Shown here: in pieces, positions 34,516 to 46,734 of the stretch | How the letters are laid out: every line of letters starts with the position of its first letter | Position numbering within the stretch: position 1 is the stretch's first letter | Source of the DNA: Bimuria novae-zelandiae CBS 107.79 | Lineage: Eukaryota; Ascomycota; Dothideomycetes; Pleosporales; Didymosphaeriaceae | Length of the DNA: 64,000 bases | Reading direction: 5' to 3' | NCBI GenBank assembly: GCA_010015655.1 | Contig: ML976659.1 | Span: 594,360-658,359 of the forward strand | Program-made: the position numbers and the translations under genes | The notes under the pieces: model-generated | Database searches by the model: none | Told to the model about the DNA's origin: nothing | What the model saw: the letters and a program-made list of their open reading frames with translations, nothing else

Positions 34516-35259
34516 ATGGCGACCACACAAATAGACTCGTCTCCTCCTTCACTTCCAGATAACTTCGAGTCTCTGCAGCCCGATGCGCAAACTACCCTCA
34601 ACAAACCCTCACCCGACCGCCTCGGCATGCCGTTTGACCGCCGCCTCCTCCTCGCAACCTTCACTTCCTTCACCTGCGGCACCACGCTCGGCTACCTCAG
34701 TACCTCGCGCCTCGCTGCGCTCCGCTTCCGCGCTGAAAACGCCCACCGCCTCCCGATCTCCCAGCCCGGCTGGTATCTCTACCACAAGTCCAAGAATTAC
34801 TACAAGCTCAAGCACGGCATCACTGCTGGCCTGCGCTCAGGCTTCTATCTCGCAGCATGGGCTTCTATCTTCTTCATCGTGGAGGAGTCGATAGATGTGT
34901 TCAGAGGAACGTGGAGAGCGGGCAGGAGTCTGACCGAAATGGAGGGGGTCAGTGAGCTGGACATGAAGAAGGTGGATACGGGTGTGCAGAGGAGCAGAGA
35001 CTTTCTGAGCAGTACCGTGGCAGGCATGGTGACGGGAGGGGTGTGGTCTGCCTGGAACAAGTTTCCGGTCGTGACTGCTGCGAGAACCATCAGACTCGGG
35101 CTAGTTGCGGGTCTGGGGTATGGGCTTGCGCAGGATGCCTTGACGTGGGCAAGAGGGAAAGCAGGCGTTGCGAATGACGAGGAGAGCTGGATCTATCGAG
35201 GCGCTAAGAATAGACGGAAGGTTGAAGATCCCGTCGAAGAAGTGAAGCTGAAAGAGTAA
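34516..35259 (+). CDS. Tim17/Tim22/Tim23-family-like mitochondrial membrane protein, 247 aa
   Basis: A single exon from MATTQIDSSPPSLPDNF. A polar N-terminus leads to hydrophobic segments around FTCGTTLGYLSTSR, GFYLAAWASIFFIVEESID, SSTVAGMVTGGVWSAWN and GLVAGLGYGLAQDAL. The spacing of four short Gly-rich membrane segments fits the Tim17/22/23 superfamily, and the long N-terminus recalls the TIMMDC1-like complex I assembly branch. A mitochondrial inner-membrane role is inference from this pattern. The C-terminus is charged (KVEDPVEEVKLKE). It shares a promoter region with the upstream divergent gene. Confidence 0.7.
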   Translation: MATTQIDSSPPSLPDNFESLQPDAQTTLNKPSPDRLGMPFDRRLLLATFTSFTCGTTLGYLSTSRLAALRFRAENAHRLPISQPGWYLYHKSKNYYKLKHGITAGLRSGFYLAAWASIFFIVEESIDVFRGTWRAGRSLTEMEGVSELDMKKVDTGVQRSRDFLSSTVAGMVTGGVWSAWNKFPVVTAARTIRLGLVAGLGYGLAQDALTWARGKAGVANDEESWIYRGAKNRRKVEDPVEEVKLKE

Positions 35260-36778
35260 GATACCAATTATAGATGGGTGGAACAAGGAGCAATCTCAGT
35301 TCAAGATACACGATATCCGGGGGTCTGTCGCTTCTACGAGCAGAAACACTGCTCAACGAAGTCAAGTTGGCTCAGTCCCGGCACAAGCTTTTTGCCTACT
35401 TCAATGCCTACCGATGCACTTTCGCCAGAGGCACATTAGGTTAGCGGAAGCGCGATCCCACTAGCATTCACACGCATGACTTGTGGAGGCAGCGAGGAGT
35501 CGGGCGTGGGAGGTGGTCATTTGGGCAGCAAGAGTCTCGCTGGTGGCATTCGGATGGACTTCAAAGCGACATGCTAATTGGGTATTCTGTCTAATGGTAA
35601 AGTTGCTTGCGGTTGGGTTGTCCATACGTAGTACAGGCCCGGTCGATTGAGCAATCGGGAACTGTAGCGGTAGGGCACCATCGCATTATTACGCCAATAC
35701 TTCTGATCAGCGAAAGATCAGAGTCGTTTCCACTAATGATTGTCCCGCCTTCTGCTTCCATTGAAACCCGTAGGCAGAGGCGCCGCTTCGGTCCTCGCAT
35801 TTCAACTCCCGGCACAATCAGCCGCCCCTGGCCGCGTAAACCAATTCTATTCCTACAACTAAAGCATTAGTCTAGCAAGTGCGCGATTATGATCTCCGAC
35901 CAGCGTCGTTCAATAGTATCAAGCGAAAGCTTAACAGTGCCTATCAACAACAAGCTTCCAGGTTCACGTCCGGTCCCTTTCATGGTCTTGGCAGACCCTC
36001 TGCATTTTGAAGTGTGGGGTGGCGAGATTTCGCTCATGTGTCAGTCTAAGGTGTTTGTAAGCTATCCTGAAGAGTGGTATGCCCTAATCCTTAAAAGCGG
36101 AATCATAGACTCTTGTTGACATCTGGAGTTTCTGCATCGTTCGCTCCAGAGTCCAGACCATCGCGACGGAAGACCACTCTATGTTTTCGGGGAAAGGCAC
36201 CGCCACTGGTGGCGCTTACCTGCATGGTCTACTGCACCTTGTCTCCAATCACGTCACCAAACAATGAGTCCGCGAAATCCTCTGAAAATGACGCCCATTG
36301 CATGTCTCTCCGGTTCTCCCCACCCAGTAGAGCAAGAGTGAAAAGAGTGAAAAGCGTGAAAAGCGGAGTGCCATAACCTCAAGAGCGGTTAAATCATTTA
36401 GGAGTCGTGACGGATCTTGTTTCTACTCGTGATCTTGCCGGATCACTCGGATCATGTGGAAATAATTTCACCCCGGCTGTCCTAAACGCGCACTAGAAGG
36501 TTGACTACGGGCGCATATGAGCAGTCCGACCCAAATGCGGACCAGGTACATAACCGGGCAAGTGCTCGCACGACACTCCGCTTCCCTGTTTTTACTCGCT
36601 GAGCTTCGTTTCCTAGCAATACTAGATGTCTTGCAATATTGTCTTAGCATGATTGTTGTACGCGGCCGTCGAATTCCTCGTTGAGACATAAATCTACTAT
36701 ATACAAGTCGCAAACACGTCTTTGGGCATATCATGGAACCGCTTCTTCAATGGTGACGATAGCTTTCAATCAGTCACC
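35260..36778. other. Intergenic region
   Basis: About 1.5 kb without a credible gene. Small frames at 35607-36376 lack domains and good codon context. A short tandem run of GTGAAAAGAGTGAAAAG-type units lies near 36340-36365. The right end is the promoter of the LicD gene. Confidence 0.5.
36698..36704 (+). promoter_or_regulatory. Possible TATA box for the LicD gene
   Basis: TATATAC lies 75-81 bp before the ATG at 36779 and is isolated in GC-balanced sequence. Position is plausible; no other proof. Confidence 0.35.
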
Positions 36779-37885
36779 ATGTATGTTCTATCATTATGTG
36801 TCGTTTTGCTATTCTTTTTCGCAACACCAACATGGACACTTCCGAGTCTACCGGTAGATGAGAGCCCACCCACAGTGTACAATCCTGACGGCACGCCCAA
36901 GGGATCCAAATCCAAACCATCCTCTAGCCAAATGGACAAAGGCATCAAATGGAAGGGTCCGCAAGAGAAGTACTTCCACGAATCCACCTTCGATGCGCAC
37001 TACGACGGCCGCTTCGCCTCCATCACGCAACCACCTAGCGTGCGAAATCAATACTTGAGGGCATTGATAAGGACATATCTCGCAACCATGCATGATCTCA
37101 AAATGGATACATGGATCATGCACGGCACGCTGCTCGGTTGGTGGTGGAACGGTCGCATCATGCCCTGGGACTCGGACCTCGACGTGCAAGTCACAGAGCA
37201 CGCGCTCTCCCACCTCGCCGCCCATCACAACATGACCGTCTTCAGCTTCCGCGACGCGGAGTATCTAGACAGCGTCGACATGGGCGACCACGACGTAGGA
37301 GGAAACGACGCCAACGTGGAGGGACGAAAGAGACAGTATCTCCTGGATATCAACCCACGCTGGCGAAACGCCAGCTACGCCGACACTCACAACGTCATCG
37401 ACGCCCGATGGATCGATATGAAAACGGGCCTGTACATCGACATCACCTCCGTGCGGCTCAATACCTCGTCCCCCGTTCCGGGCTCGCTTTACTGCAAAGA
37501 TCACCACCGGTACCTCGGGTGGCAGATTTTCCCGCTGCGGACGTCGACGTTCGAAGGTGTGCCTGCGAAGGTCCCGTACGCGTATCAGGAACTGCTGACA
37601 GAAGAGTACGGGGGTGCCAGTTTAGTGGATAGCGTGTACAGGGAGGAGAAATACCGGTTTGATGCGGAGAGGATGGAGTGGGTGAGCATGAACCGTAGAG
37701 ATGGTGACGATGGGAAGTTTCACCAGTTCGGCAAGGTGACGGAGAAGAGATTGGAGGCGAAAGATAGCGAATGGCCTAGTGCAAAGCGGATAACGTTGAA
37801 CGAGAGACGAAATGTTATGATTCCTGGAGGGCGCTTAGGAGACTGTTTGTGGGTGCGTGATCTGGTGTTAGCGAGGCGTTTATGA
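36779..37885 (+). CDS. LicD-family protein, secretory pathway, 368 aa
   Basis: A single exon. The first in-frame ATG (36779) gives MYVLSLCVVLLFFFATPTW, a signal peptide or anchor, which supports this start. The LicD nucleotidyltransferase-like core contains MHGTLLGWWWNGRIMPWDSD with a DxDxD metal-binding cluster at about residues 129-133, followed by DARWIDMKTGLYIDIT and YCKDHHRYLGWQIFPLR. Fungal relatives (MNN4/LicD type) are linked to adding phosphate-linked sugars to cell-wall mannans in the Golgi; that this protein does so is inference. The C-terminus ends without a membrane segment. A continuation of an upstream frame has no ATG. Confidence 0.88.
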   Translation: MYVLSLCVVLLFFFATPTWTLPSLPVDESPPTVYNPDGTPKGSKSKPSSSQMDKGIKWKGPQEKYFHESTFDAHYDGRFASITQPPSVRNQYLRALIRTYLATMHDLKMDTWIMHGTLLGWWWNGRIMPWDSDLDVQVTEHALSHLAAHHNMTVFSFRDAEYLDSVDMGDHDVGGNDANVEGRKRQYLLDINPRWRNASYADTHNVIDARWIDMKTGLYIDITSVRLNTSSPVPGSLYCKDHHRYLGWQIFPLRTSTFEGVPAKVPYAYQELLTEEYGGASLVDSVYREEKYRFDAERMEWVSMNRRDGDDGKFHQFGKVTEKRLEAKDSEWPSAKRITLNERRNVMIPGGRLGDCLWVRDLVLARRL

Positions 37886-40170
37886 GCAGGCAACGGGCCG
37901 CATCTCAACCGTACACTACTTATTGCGTTGAACCACTTCCTTAAGAGGCACTGTAACTTTTACGGAAGGAACCCAGCAATGTACTTTAGCCGCAATTGAC
38001 TGATGGTTAAGGGAATCTAGGAGAAGCGAATAGCGTAGTACTAGAGGAACGAGAGAAGTTCATTTTGGCACAAATTCCTTTACGATTGATCCGTATCGAT
38101 CCCTAAAACATAGTAATGAAGATGGCAATGTTATCACTAGACGCAGTTACTTGTCCTTACTTGTCCTCGTTATGGTAATTTCCGCTTGCTCGTGGCAATG
38201 TGATGGACATATTGGCGGGTGCCTGCCTAATGCGTGTGATCCTCAGTCAGCGTATATGCGGCCTGCGACCCACGGACACAACAAGGCTGATTCAGCTGCG
38301 ATGATGCAGATGTGAACCACTCACCAGGCATTTGCCCCAACGCTGGTGAGATCATCAGGCAGGTAAGCATGCAATTTCCGATAAATAACGTCGGAAATTC
38401 TTGACGTTCCAGACGGTGATCAAATGGGTCAAATAGGTGTTCAGCTATCCCAGGATAGGGCCATGTCCAGACAATGCTTTGGGCAGGCCAATCTTCGAGA
38501 TGCAGATGCTGAGCAAGGGAAGATGGGGAACCGGAAGGATTCAGGCAGACAGACGTGCCCCGCTATCATCGCTATCAACGAAGCTTAGCTACGGCTAGCA
38601 TGGGCTTTAACACGCCAAGCGATGTTGGTGCCAGGTGAGCTGACCGCAGCGGCGCAGCGGACGTCGCGGAACATGGCACAAGCATTTCTCTCGCAAGAAG
38701 ATGGTTGATGTCGATGGGAGCGCGGGTGGGCTCCGTGAAGTGCAATTGTAGAAAATCGTGCATCGTTATTGACGCGAGACAGCAGAGCTTGTCCCAGGGT
38801 TAGCGCAGCTGACGACGACTTGTAAGGGAGGTCGGCGCCGTCGGTTCTCAACGCATAGACTAAGCATCTGTTACAGACTGCAGAGTGCGGCGATGCTGCT
38901 GCAACGACAGACAAGTCGGGCACTCAAACGAGGCCCACGATGTCTCGCAACGGTGGATCGATCTGCTCATCCATCGTGATAAGAAGTTCGTCACGAGTGA
39001 GACCCTGTCCGGAATGGTGCGGTTGCAACTGACAGGATGATGAAGGTCGACGAAGACCGTACTCGGCACACAGAGGCGGACGCGGCTGTTTCAGGGCGGC
39101 GGGCACCGCAGTGGGATCGTCGAAGGTGATGGCCTGGCAGCGGTAGGTACCCACGGTTCAGTGCGACAACTGTGCAAACCTTCAGGTGAGGACTTGCGAT
39201 TTGACAGGCGCAGCGCAGCAACGGCGGCGAGCAACGGCGGCGAGCAACGGCGGTGCTACAGGCCCCTCGCCAATATTTGTTAGTGGTTATTTTGGGGCGC
39301 GGAATCGGTTGCAATGAGCGGGAGGGCAGACCAGACCAATAGAGACCGGCCGCGGCAGGATCTGCTTGCCACTGCGGCTTTGTCACCGTGGTTCTGTTTT
39401 GCGACGGCAAATCAGCTCGCATGGCGCAAATACGCGTTGGTATCGTTTGATGCTGCGAACGCGCAGGGTTTTTTTTCCAGTGGGATGCAGAGCGGAAGGT
39501 CTCAGGGGCCTCGCAGCTTTTCAAAGCGGGTCGGGTGAAAGCAAGTGGAGCGCCAGTCGATGGCTGAAGGTCTAGGGGTGATTTGCGGGCGGCGGGCTTA
39601 GCTGGATTTGGGGGCCCCGTCGATAGGGACGATAGCTGGGCGTGCCTGCCATTCTGAGTGGAAGTGTGAAAGGCAACGCGCACACGCCGCCTGTCCACAG
39701 CCAGCTTCGAGTCTGCGCAGTGCGGTGCTTCGAGCGTCCCTGTGAGCTGCTAGCTAGCAGCATTGGGTCTGTCCATCCGTCGCCGTCGCTCGCCTTTTCG
39801 ATCTGGCTGGCCCACGGTGATGCAAAAGATTGGGCCCGCACGTTTATATTAGTGGCTCTCGGCATCAACGAGGGCTCCCAGCGCTATCCCCCTTCGGCAT
39901 AACCCTTATCCACGGCGCGCTCTGCCCATCCCTCCCTCTTCAATCCCACGGCGTCCTGTCACTGTTTCGTCGTCCTACACTGCCCGTGGGCCGTCTGTCG
40001 TTCGTTACCTCGACCAGCTTTGCGTGCTGTCTTCCTTCCCTCGTCTCCCACCACCGCGGTCGCGTATACACAAAAGGCCGCACCTAATAGCCCCCCAGCC
40101 TCGCCCTCAGCACCCTCGCATGCAACAGTAGGACCTAGACAGCCCGCAGCCACAGGCACCCACCGTCGCC
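37886..40170. other. Long intergenic region upstream of the DUF3405 gene
   Basis: About 2.3 kb with several overlapping small frames on both strands, none with a domain or a convincing start. The only structure noticed is a small 13-bp tandem repeat at 39218-39255. The last few hundred bases are pyrimidine-rich, as in fungal promoters. Confidence 0.5.
39218..39255. repeat. Three-copy 13-bp minisatellite
   Basis: The unit GCAACGGCGGCGA occurs at 39218-39230 and 39231-39243, with a third, slightly truncated and changed copy at 39244-39255. It lies about 0.9 kb upstream of the DUF3405 gene. Confidence 0.85.
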
Positions 40171-42369
40171 ATGTCGTCGCGCTTCAATCTCAAGACGCCC
40201 AAGATGTTCATCCGGACGCGCTACGAGAAGCTGCCCGGCGGCGAATCGCAGGGCTCGTCGCCGCTCTTCAGATCCGGCACCTGGTCCAAGGGGTACCGCA
40301 GCCCCATGTGGGCGAACCGCCTGCAGCGCCCGCGCATGTCGTTCGCGCGCATCGTCATGCTCGTCATCGTGTCGATACTGCTCGTATCGATGACCGTCAC
40401 AGGCATCGTCAAGGGCAGGTGGAAACACCACCACAGCAAGGGTGACGACCGGAAACTGTACCATTGGGAACACTACCCAAGGTGAGCATCTTCGTCTCTC
40501 TGCCCCCCCGCCCTCGCAATTAACACGCTCAGGTTACGCGGGCTGTTCAACGGCGTGCGCACCCTCGTTCCCTACAACGAATACGTGTCGGAGCAGAACT
40601 TCGTCAAGTACTCGCAGAGCCCCAACCCGGAGGACAACATCAAGCAGAAGTGGCCTCTCATGTCCAAGGAGCGCAAGGAGCCGCCAATGGACCCCGTCCG
40701 CTTCAGCCCTTACCCCAAGTTTGACTCCAAGGAGTACCTCAAGAACCACGAGGCCGTCCACCCCTGCTATCTCGACGAGGACGAAAAAGTAGAGCTCCCC
40801 GACATCTACGCCTACCCTGGTGTCCCGCAAAACCAGACCGCTCCGTTCTTTGGCTCGTACGAAGAGCTCGGCCTCAACGACAAAGTCTGCTTCGACCGCT
40901 TCGGCCGCTTCGGTCCCTATGGATATTCTTACCCTCGCGAACAGGGCGGCTTTGGTCTCGCCGACAAGTCCGAGAAGAACGGCGCTGACAAGATCTGGTC
41001 TACGGAGCCCAAGATCGACTACGGCAAAGTTCGCTGGGGCAAGGCACAGAAGCGCTGCTACGAGAAGAACAAGGCTCGCTTCCTGAAGAACGTCACGCAA
41101 ACCGACAGCGAGGAGACTCAAGTCCAGAAGAAGAAGGTCCCGCGTCATGCCTACATCCTACGCACCTGGACTGGCTACAAGTACAGCGAGCAGCAGATTT
41201 TGACCATCCGTGCCATGATCAACGAGCTCGCGCTCAAGTCCGGAGGTGAATACGACGTGCACTTCCTCCTCCATGTCAAGGACGACAGCATTCCCATCTG
41301 GTCGTCCGATGAGTTCTATGAGAAGACAATCCGCGACAACCTGCCAGAAGAGTTCTGGGGTATGGCTACACTATGGTCTGAGCAGCAGATGCGCCTCTAT
41401 TACCCCGAGCCGTTTCCCAACAATGTCTACAACCACGCGAAGGCTCCCGTGCACTCTGTGTACCGCAGCGCTCACTTCCCTCTACAATGGTTCTCTCAGG
41501 TGCATCCCGAGTACGACTTCTATTGGAACTGGGAGATGGATCTTCGTCTGACCGGTCATTACTGGGAGTTCAACACCAAGGTTGGCGACTGGGCGCGAAG
41601 GCAGCCACGCAAGGGTATGTGGGAGCGCGCTTCCCGCTACTACATCCCTGAGCTCCACGGATCCTGGAAGAACTTCACGGATATGGTTGAGGAGGAAATG
41701 TACAACAGCGACGAGAAGCCAGTTTGGGGTCCACCCAAATTCGAGAACACTGGTATGCTCGAAAGCCCTCCTGAGACCGAACCTCCGAGGACCTACCTGG
41801 CCGACGACTACCAGTGGGGTGTAGGTGAAGATGCCGACTTGATCACCTTCAACCCAATCTTCGACCCGGCCAAGACCAACTGGGTGTTCCGCGACGATGT
41901 TTCCGGCTATGATCTCGAACTACCGGAACCGCCCCGGCGATGCGCTATCATTACTGTATCGAGGTTGTCGAAGCGCCTGCTCGATCTCATGCACCGCGAG
42001 ACTTACCTAATGAGGCACCACATGTTCCCAGAAATGTGGCCTCCTACCGTTGCATTCCACCATGGTCTCAAGGCTGTCTACGCTCCTCATGCTGTGTATT
42101 TTGACCACAACTGGCCGCTGGAGTCTCTGGATGGCACCTACAACCACCCACCCAAACCCACTGACAGTGTGTTTGGTTGGGGAGAGCACAACCAACTCGG
42201 CAACAGCTTCTACTACAACGCCGGCTTCTCTTCAGAACTATGGCGCCGATGGTTAGGAGGACGGGAGTATGATCAAGGCGGACCCGTCGAGGAAGAGAAC
42301 GGTACCGGTCGTCTGTGCCTCCGCCCGACGCTGTTCCACCCAGTCAAGCATGAGAACTTGAACATATGA
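40171..42369 (+). CDS. DUF3405 family type II membrane protein, 715 aa, two exons
   Basis: Exons 40171-40481 and 40533-42369 with a 51-bp intron that splits an Arg codon. A short cytosolic N-terminus is followed by one membrane anchor (about residues 60-79, IVMLVIVSILLVSMTVTG) and a basic stretch, then a large lumenal domain. DUF3405 landmarks: DVHFLLHVKDDSIPIW, HSVYRSAHFPLQWFSQVHP, and YDFYWNWEMDLRLTGHYWEF with a DxD-like acidic cluster. The topology and acidic motifs suggest a Golgi glycosyltransferase-like enzyme (inference); no activity is established to my knowledge. Length is typical of the family. Confidence 0.92.
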
Positions 42370-43132
42370 CGCTGATCTCTACGTCCGACGTTCGATGCTC
42401 CTTTTGCAGTCTCGGCACGTGTACTTTTCTTCGGCGCCAACAGAGCGTCACATAGACTTTCGTCAGTTTCACTTTCACTTCCACTTCCATACCATTGGCT
42501 TTGGCATACTCAGCGTTTGTTTGATTCCCACAACTTGTTACGACTGTAACACTGTCTCATCATCATCGGGCGGCGTTTCATGGCGTTTGAGAGGCGATAC
42601 AGTTATCTTCTTCCTCTTCCAGTGTACATGTTGGTTTCCTTTTCTCAGTCGCTTCTTGTGTTGGGGTCTGAATGTTCCGCATATACCTAGCTTTGCAGGA
42701 CAACAAAAAGTCAAGGGAGATGTAATTAGCTAGCATGGCACGCCCATTCCTTTTGCATCGTACGCACGATGGGGCGGTTTTGGATTGATTGGACGCAGAA
42801 TCTCGAGCGTTATTGGAAAGGTTGGGGAGGGCGTTGACGCGGATGGACATGTGTACATGATGGGGCTCCTACCTCTCGCTGATTGTAGATTATGAAGCCA
42901 CAAACTCATAATAATATAGATACTCAGAATCATTCCTGATCGTGATTCTCCTAAGTGTTTTCCACTGAGACCCCAGTCAAATGAGGGGAAGTCACGATCG
43001 GCGTCGGCGAAACTAAGCTCCGTGCTCCTTCCGCGGTTGGTTCCGAACCTGACGAAGAGTCATCGCAGACAAAAGGCTCACTGCATTTTCCAGGCATTCC
43101 ACACGCTCAATCCCTCACCTTTTCGCGCAAAC
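42370..43132. other. Intergenic region
   Basis: About 760 bp; the 3' end of the DUF3405 gene and the promoter of the synthetase gene. No coding frame or RNA gene recognised. Confidence 0.5.
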
Positions 43133-44908
43133 ATGGCCGGCGGTACACGGGGACCAGTTCCCCAACCGCTCCAAACCGAAGAGCGCAATGTCACCCAAGA
43201 CGTTCTCGATCTTCTCGACCAAAAACAGCCCCTCCAAACTTCCCAAGACTTTCCGTCGATACCACAGGCAGAGATCAAAGCAGCGCTGGACCGTCTAGCG
43301 AGCCGGTCTATGGTCGAATACCAGGCGCACGATTCGGAGCAGGTGCTTCTCACCAAAGAAGCCGAGTCAATCGTGGCGGAGGGGTCGCATGAGTACAAGG
43401 TCTGGAAAGCTGTCAAGGACGCGGGCAAGGTGCCAATCAAGGAGATTGCGGTACGGCTCCTGGAATCGAATAGTCCAATTCAGAAGGACTAACGCTCGCG
43501 TGCATAGAACATTGTGGGCGCCGAATCTGCAAAGGTGGGGCAGGGCAACGCCTTCAAGAACAAGTGGATCAAGAAAGACGCCGAGTCCCTCGTACTCGTA
43601 GCAGACTCAGTTCAGGATGCAACGCGCGACATGCTCAAGGGCATCCAGGAGACGAAGACGCTCTCGGACAACAAGATGCTCAACGAGCTCAAGAAGCGAA
43701 AGCTGGTCACGTTGACCAAGGTCATCCACTACAGCGTCACCAAGGGCCCCAAGTATGGAAAGGAGATGCCCGTCGAGGTCACCGACCTGACGGCAGACAT
43801 GCTGGCGAGTGGCGCATGGGAGACGGCCAACTTCAAGCCGTACAACTTCAATGCGAAGGGTGCAGTGCAGGATGCGGGAAGCCTACACCCGCTCAACAAG
43901 GTGCGGCAAGAGTTCAGAAACGTCTTCTTCTCGCAAGGCTTCGTAGAGATGCCCACCAACCAGTAAGCGCGCTTCCACACACTGCGAGCAGCAAGTCTGA
44001 CATGAGCAGCTACGTCGACTCTGGCTTCTGGAACTTCGATGCCCTCTTCGTCCCCCAACAGCATCCCGCTCGCGACGTACAAGACACCTTCTTCATTTCC
44101 GACCCGCCCAAAGCCGAAAAGCCGCGCGCCGACCCCATAACCGAAGCCACCATGGACCAGATGGAGGCGGGCTCACGGAAGCTCTTTGCGAAGCCCGACG
44201 AGACCGGCGAGAAACCAAAACCGCGGGACTTTGAGAAGTACTGGCAGAACATACAAGAAGTACACCAGAACGGTGCCTTTGGCTCTGTGGGCTACCGATA
44301 TCCGTGGTCAGCAGATGAATGCCTACGTCTCGTGCTGCGGACACACACGACCGCTGTATCCACCTGGGTACTGCACCGTCTCGCGGAGAACCCGCGGCCT
44401 GCGCGATACTTCTCCATCGACCGCGTCTTCCGCAACGAGACAGTCGACGCTACGCATTTGGCAGAGTTCCATCAGATAGAAGGTGTCATTGCGGATTTCG
44501 GACTCACGCTCGGTGGTTTGATGCGCTTCCTCGAGGACTTCTTCAGCAAAATGGGTCTGGAGAATTTGCGCTTCAAACCGGCGTACAACCCCTATACCGA
44601 ACCCTCAATGGAGATTTTCGGCTTCCACCAAGGTGAGTTTTCCCATTGCGTGATTTGAGCAACCTTTGGAGCTAACAAATGCAGGTCTCAATCGCTGGAT
44701 CGAAATCGGCAATTCTGGCCTATTCCGTCCTGAGATGTTGGAGCCCATGGGCCTTCCCAAGGACATGCGCGTTTACGGTTTCGGGCTGAGTCTTGAGCGG
44801 CCGACGATGATGAAGTATGGTGTCAATAACATCCGAGAGTTGCTCGGGCACAAGGTCGACTTGACTTGGATCAAGGAGCAGCCCGCTGTACGGTTGGAGA
44901 AAGATTAG
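43133..44908 (+). CDS. FRS2: Cytosolic phenylalanyl-tRNA synthetase alpha subunit, 539 aa, four exons
   Basis: Exons 43133-43450, 43508-43962, 44010-44632 and 44685-44908; introns of 57, 47 and 52 bp, phases consistent to the stop. The enzyme charges tRNA-Phe with phenylalanine as an alpha2-beta2 complex in the cytosol. N-terminal winged-helix tRNA-binding domains ([21 protein letters not shown]) precede the class II catalytic core: [17 protein letters not shown], motif 2 region [19 protein letters not shown] (about 396-416) and motif 3 [15 protein letters not shown] (about 500). Start ATG at 43133 gives [20 protein letters not shown]. The first intron donor (GTACGG after GCG) was chosen by phase and the CTAAC branch site; it is the least certain junction. 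Complete by length. Confidence 0.96.
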
Positions 44909-45792
44909 TAAGGTGGTGGATGTGCGAGGAGGCATTGTTGGTGCATGGCACTGGCTGACGTGTATGATGATATGATGAGGAATATTAGGCGTCACGATAT
45001 CCACATTAGCGATATGAAGGTCTGCATAGATCAGGATCAATGGAAAAAAGCGCTTCCAACCGAGTTGCGCGTTTCGTGGATAGCTGGGACGATGTTTTCG
45101 TGCGACTTGGTGCCGAGTAGCATTTTTAGCCCCGTAGAAGCGTTTTGGGCCCGGGGTTTAGCTCCTCGCCGTGGGGATGTTGTTTAGGGCAATATTGTGT
45201 CACCGTGGAAAGCTGTCGGGGAGTTTCACGATCCGAAGGTCAACATGCGGGGGGCAGAACGCCCGTCGAAGAAACAACAATGCTTGGAAGTTGCTCATTT
45301 TCTAACCACGTGGGGTTCACCAGTTGTGCATGCACAGCCGGCCGAGCTGATAGCTACCCTTGCGTCGATACGCCCTGCACGACCGGAGGCTGCGTGCTAA
45401 AGCCGTGAACTGTGTATCCTAACCTGATCTCGTTTTCGCTCGGACCGGACTCGCAAAACACTTCTTCTCCGAGCCTCCACTAGGAGATACTAGTGGCGGG
45501 CAGGGCGACCGCCCACCCTTTGTCTATTGCGGCCTAGCCCTGTAGGCCTGCATGAACTAAGCATCATTACGACGCCGTGGGAGTGCTAGATGCCATGATG
45601 GAGTCGAAGAAAGCAGACGTATTGGAAGGGGTGTAGAAGTATAAAGAGGCGAGCGTGCTCACCCTTGATGCAACAGCTACCGCTTTGTTTCTTCAGCTTC
45701 TCAGACGATCGAAGCATTCCAAGGGTCCACCGCAGCGGCCTCTACAACATAACATTACAACACTTCCACCTTTCATCTTACAGATATATACA
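44909..45792. other. Intergenic region upstream of the NmrA-like gene
   Basis: About 880 bp with no credible gene; two overlapping plus frames around 45145-45408 have no features. A CT-rich leader precedes the ATG at 45793. Confidence 0.5.
45640..45646 (+). promoter_or_regulatory. TATA box of the NmrA-like gene
   Basis: TATAAAG lies 147 bp before the ATG and is followed by a pyrimidine- and CA-rich leader, the usual arrangement for a well-expressed fungal gene. Confidence 0.6.
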
Positions 45793-46734
45793 ATGACTGA
45801 CAAGAAACTGCTCGTTGTGTTCGGCGCCACCGGTAACCAAGGCGGCTCCGTTGCTCACACAGTTCTGTCCGACCCTGAGCTCTCAGGCCGATACCAAATC
45901 CGCGCCGTCACACGCAATACTTCGAATCCCAAAGCGCAAGAGCTCAAGACGAAGGGGGCTGAGCTCGCTGCCGCCGATCTCGACGATGCATCCTCCCTCC
46001 CAGCCGCGCTCAAAGGCGCAAACTTCGTCTTCGCCCTCACCAACACGACGTATGACGGTAAGACGCGGGAGACGGAAACAAGGCAGGCCAAGGCGCTCGT
46101 CGACGAGGCAATCAAACAGGGCGTCGAGTACATCATCTGGTCCTCCATGACTCACCCGTTCAAAGTCAGCGGCGGGAAGCTCAAGAACGCGCAGCACTTC
46201 GACGTCAAAGCCGAAATCGAGGAGTACATCCGCGCGCAGCCCATCAAAGCCGCGTTCTTCGCACCGGGAAGCTTCATGCAGAATTACTTCACCAACCAAA
46301 CTCCGCACCCGAGCCCGGCGAACGACGGCACGTACGTCTTCGCCAACATCATGAAGCCCGAGAGCAGGTGGCCGCTGATCGATATCACGGATACGGGGGC
46401 GTGGATTGCGCCGATCCTCGCGGAGCCGGATAAGTACGAGGGGAAGTTCTTCGCTGCGGCCGAGGGACTGTATAGCGTGAGAGAGATTGCGGAGACGATG
46501 AGCAAAGTTAGCGGGAAGACGGTTACTCATGTGTATTTGGAGGAAGATGTGTATAAGGGGTATCTGCCGGAGGCAAGCAGGGACATGTTGCTCGATATGT
46601 ATGTACTGGCTCGTGACTACGGATACTATGGTGAGAATATGGAGAAGGATGTGCAGTGGGCGCGAGACCAGACGAGGGGGAAGTTGACGGGTCTGGAGGA
46701 GTTCTTTAGGAAGAGTGGGTTTAAGCTGGACTGA
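45793..46734 (+). CDS. NmrA-like family NAD(P)-binding protein, 313 aa
   Basis: A single exon. The ATG at 45793 (MTDKKLLVVFGATGNQGG) puts the Rossmann motif GATGNQG at residues 11-17, as normal for the family; an in-frame extension upstream has no ATG and holds the TATA box. Further family features: AVTRNTSNPKAQEL, GVEYIIWSSMTHPFKVSGGK, APGSFMQNYF and LIDITDTGAWI. These proteins bind NAD(P) and act as redox sensors (as NmrA does in nitrogen repression) or as atypical reductases; which applies here is unknown. A 324-codon antisense frame across it is a composition shadow. Confidence 0.93.
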   Translation: MTDKKLLVVFGATGNQGGSVAHTVLSDPELSGRYQIRAVTRNTSNPKAQELKTKGAELAAADLDDASSLPAALKGANFVFALTNTTYDGKTRETETRQAKALVDEAIKQGVEYIIWSSMTHPFKVSGGKLKNAQHFDVKAEIEEYIRAQPIKAAFFAPGSFMQNYFTNQTPHPSPANDGTYVFANIMKPESRWPLIDITDTGAWIAPILAEPDKYEGKFFAAAEGLYSVREIAETMSKVSGKTVTHVYLEEDVYKGYLPEASRDMLLDMYVLARDYGYYGENMEKDVQWARDQTRGKLTGLEEFFRKSGFKLD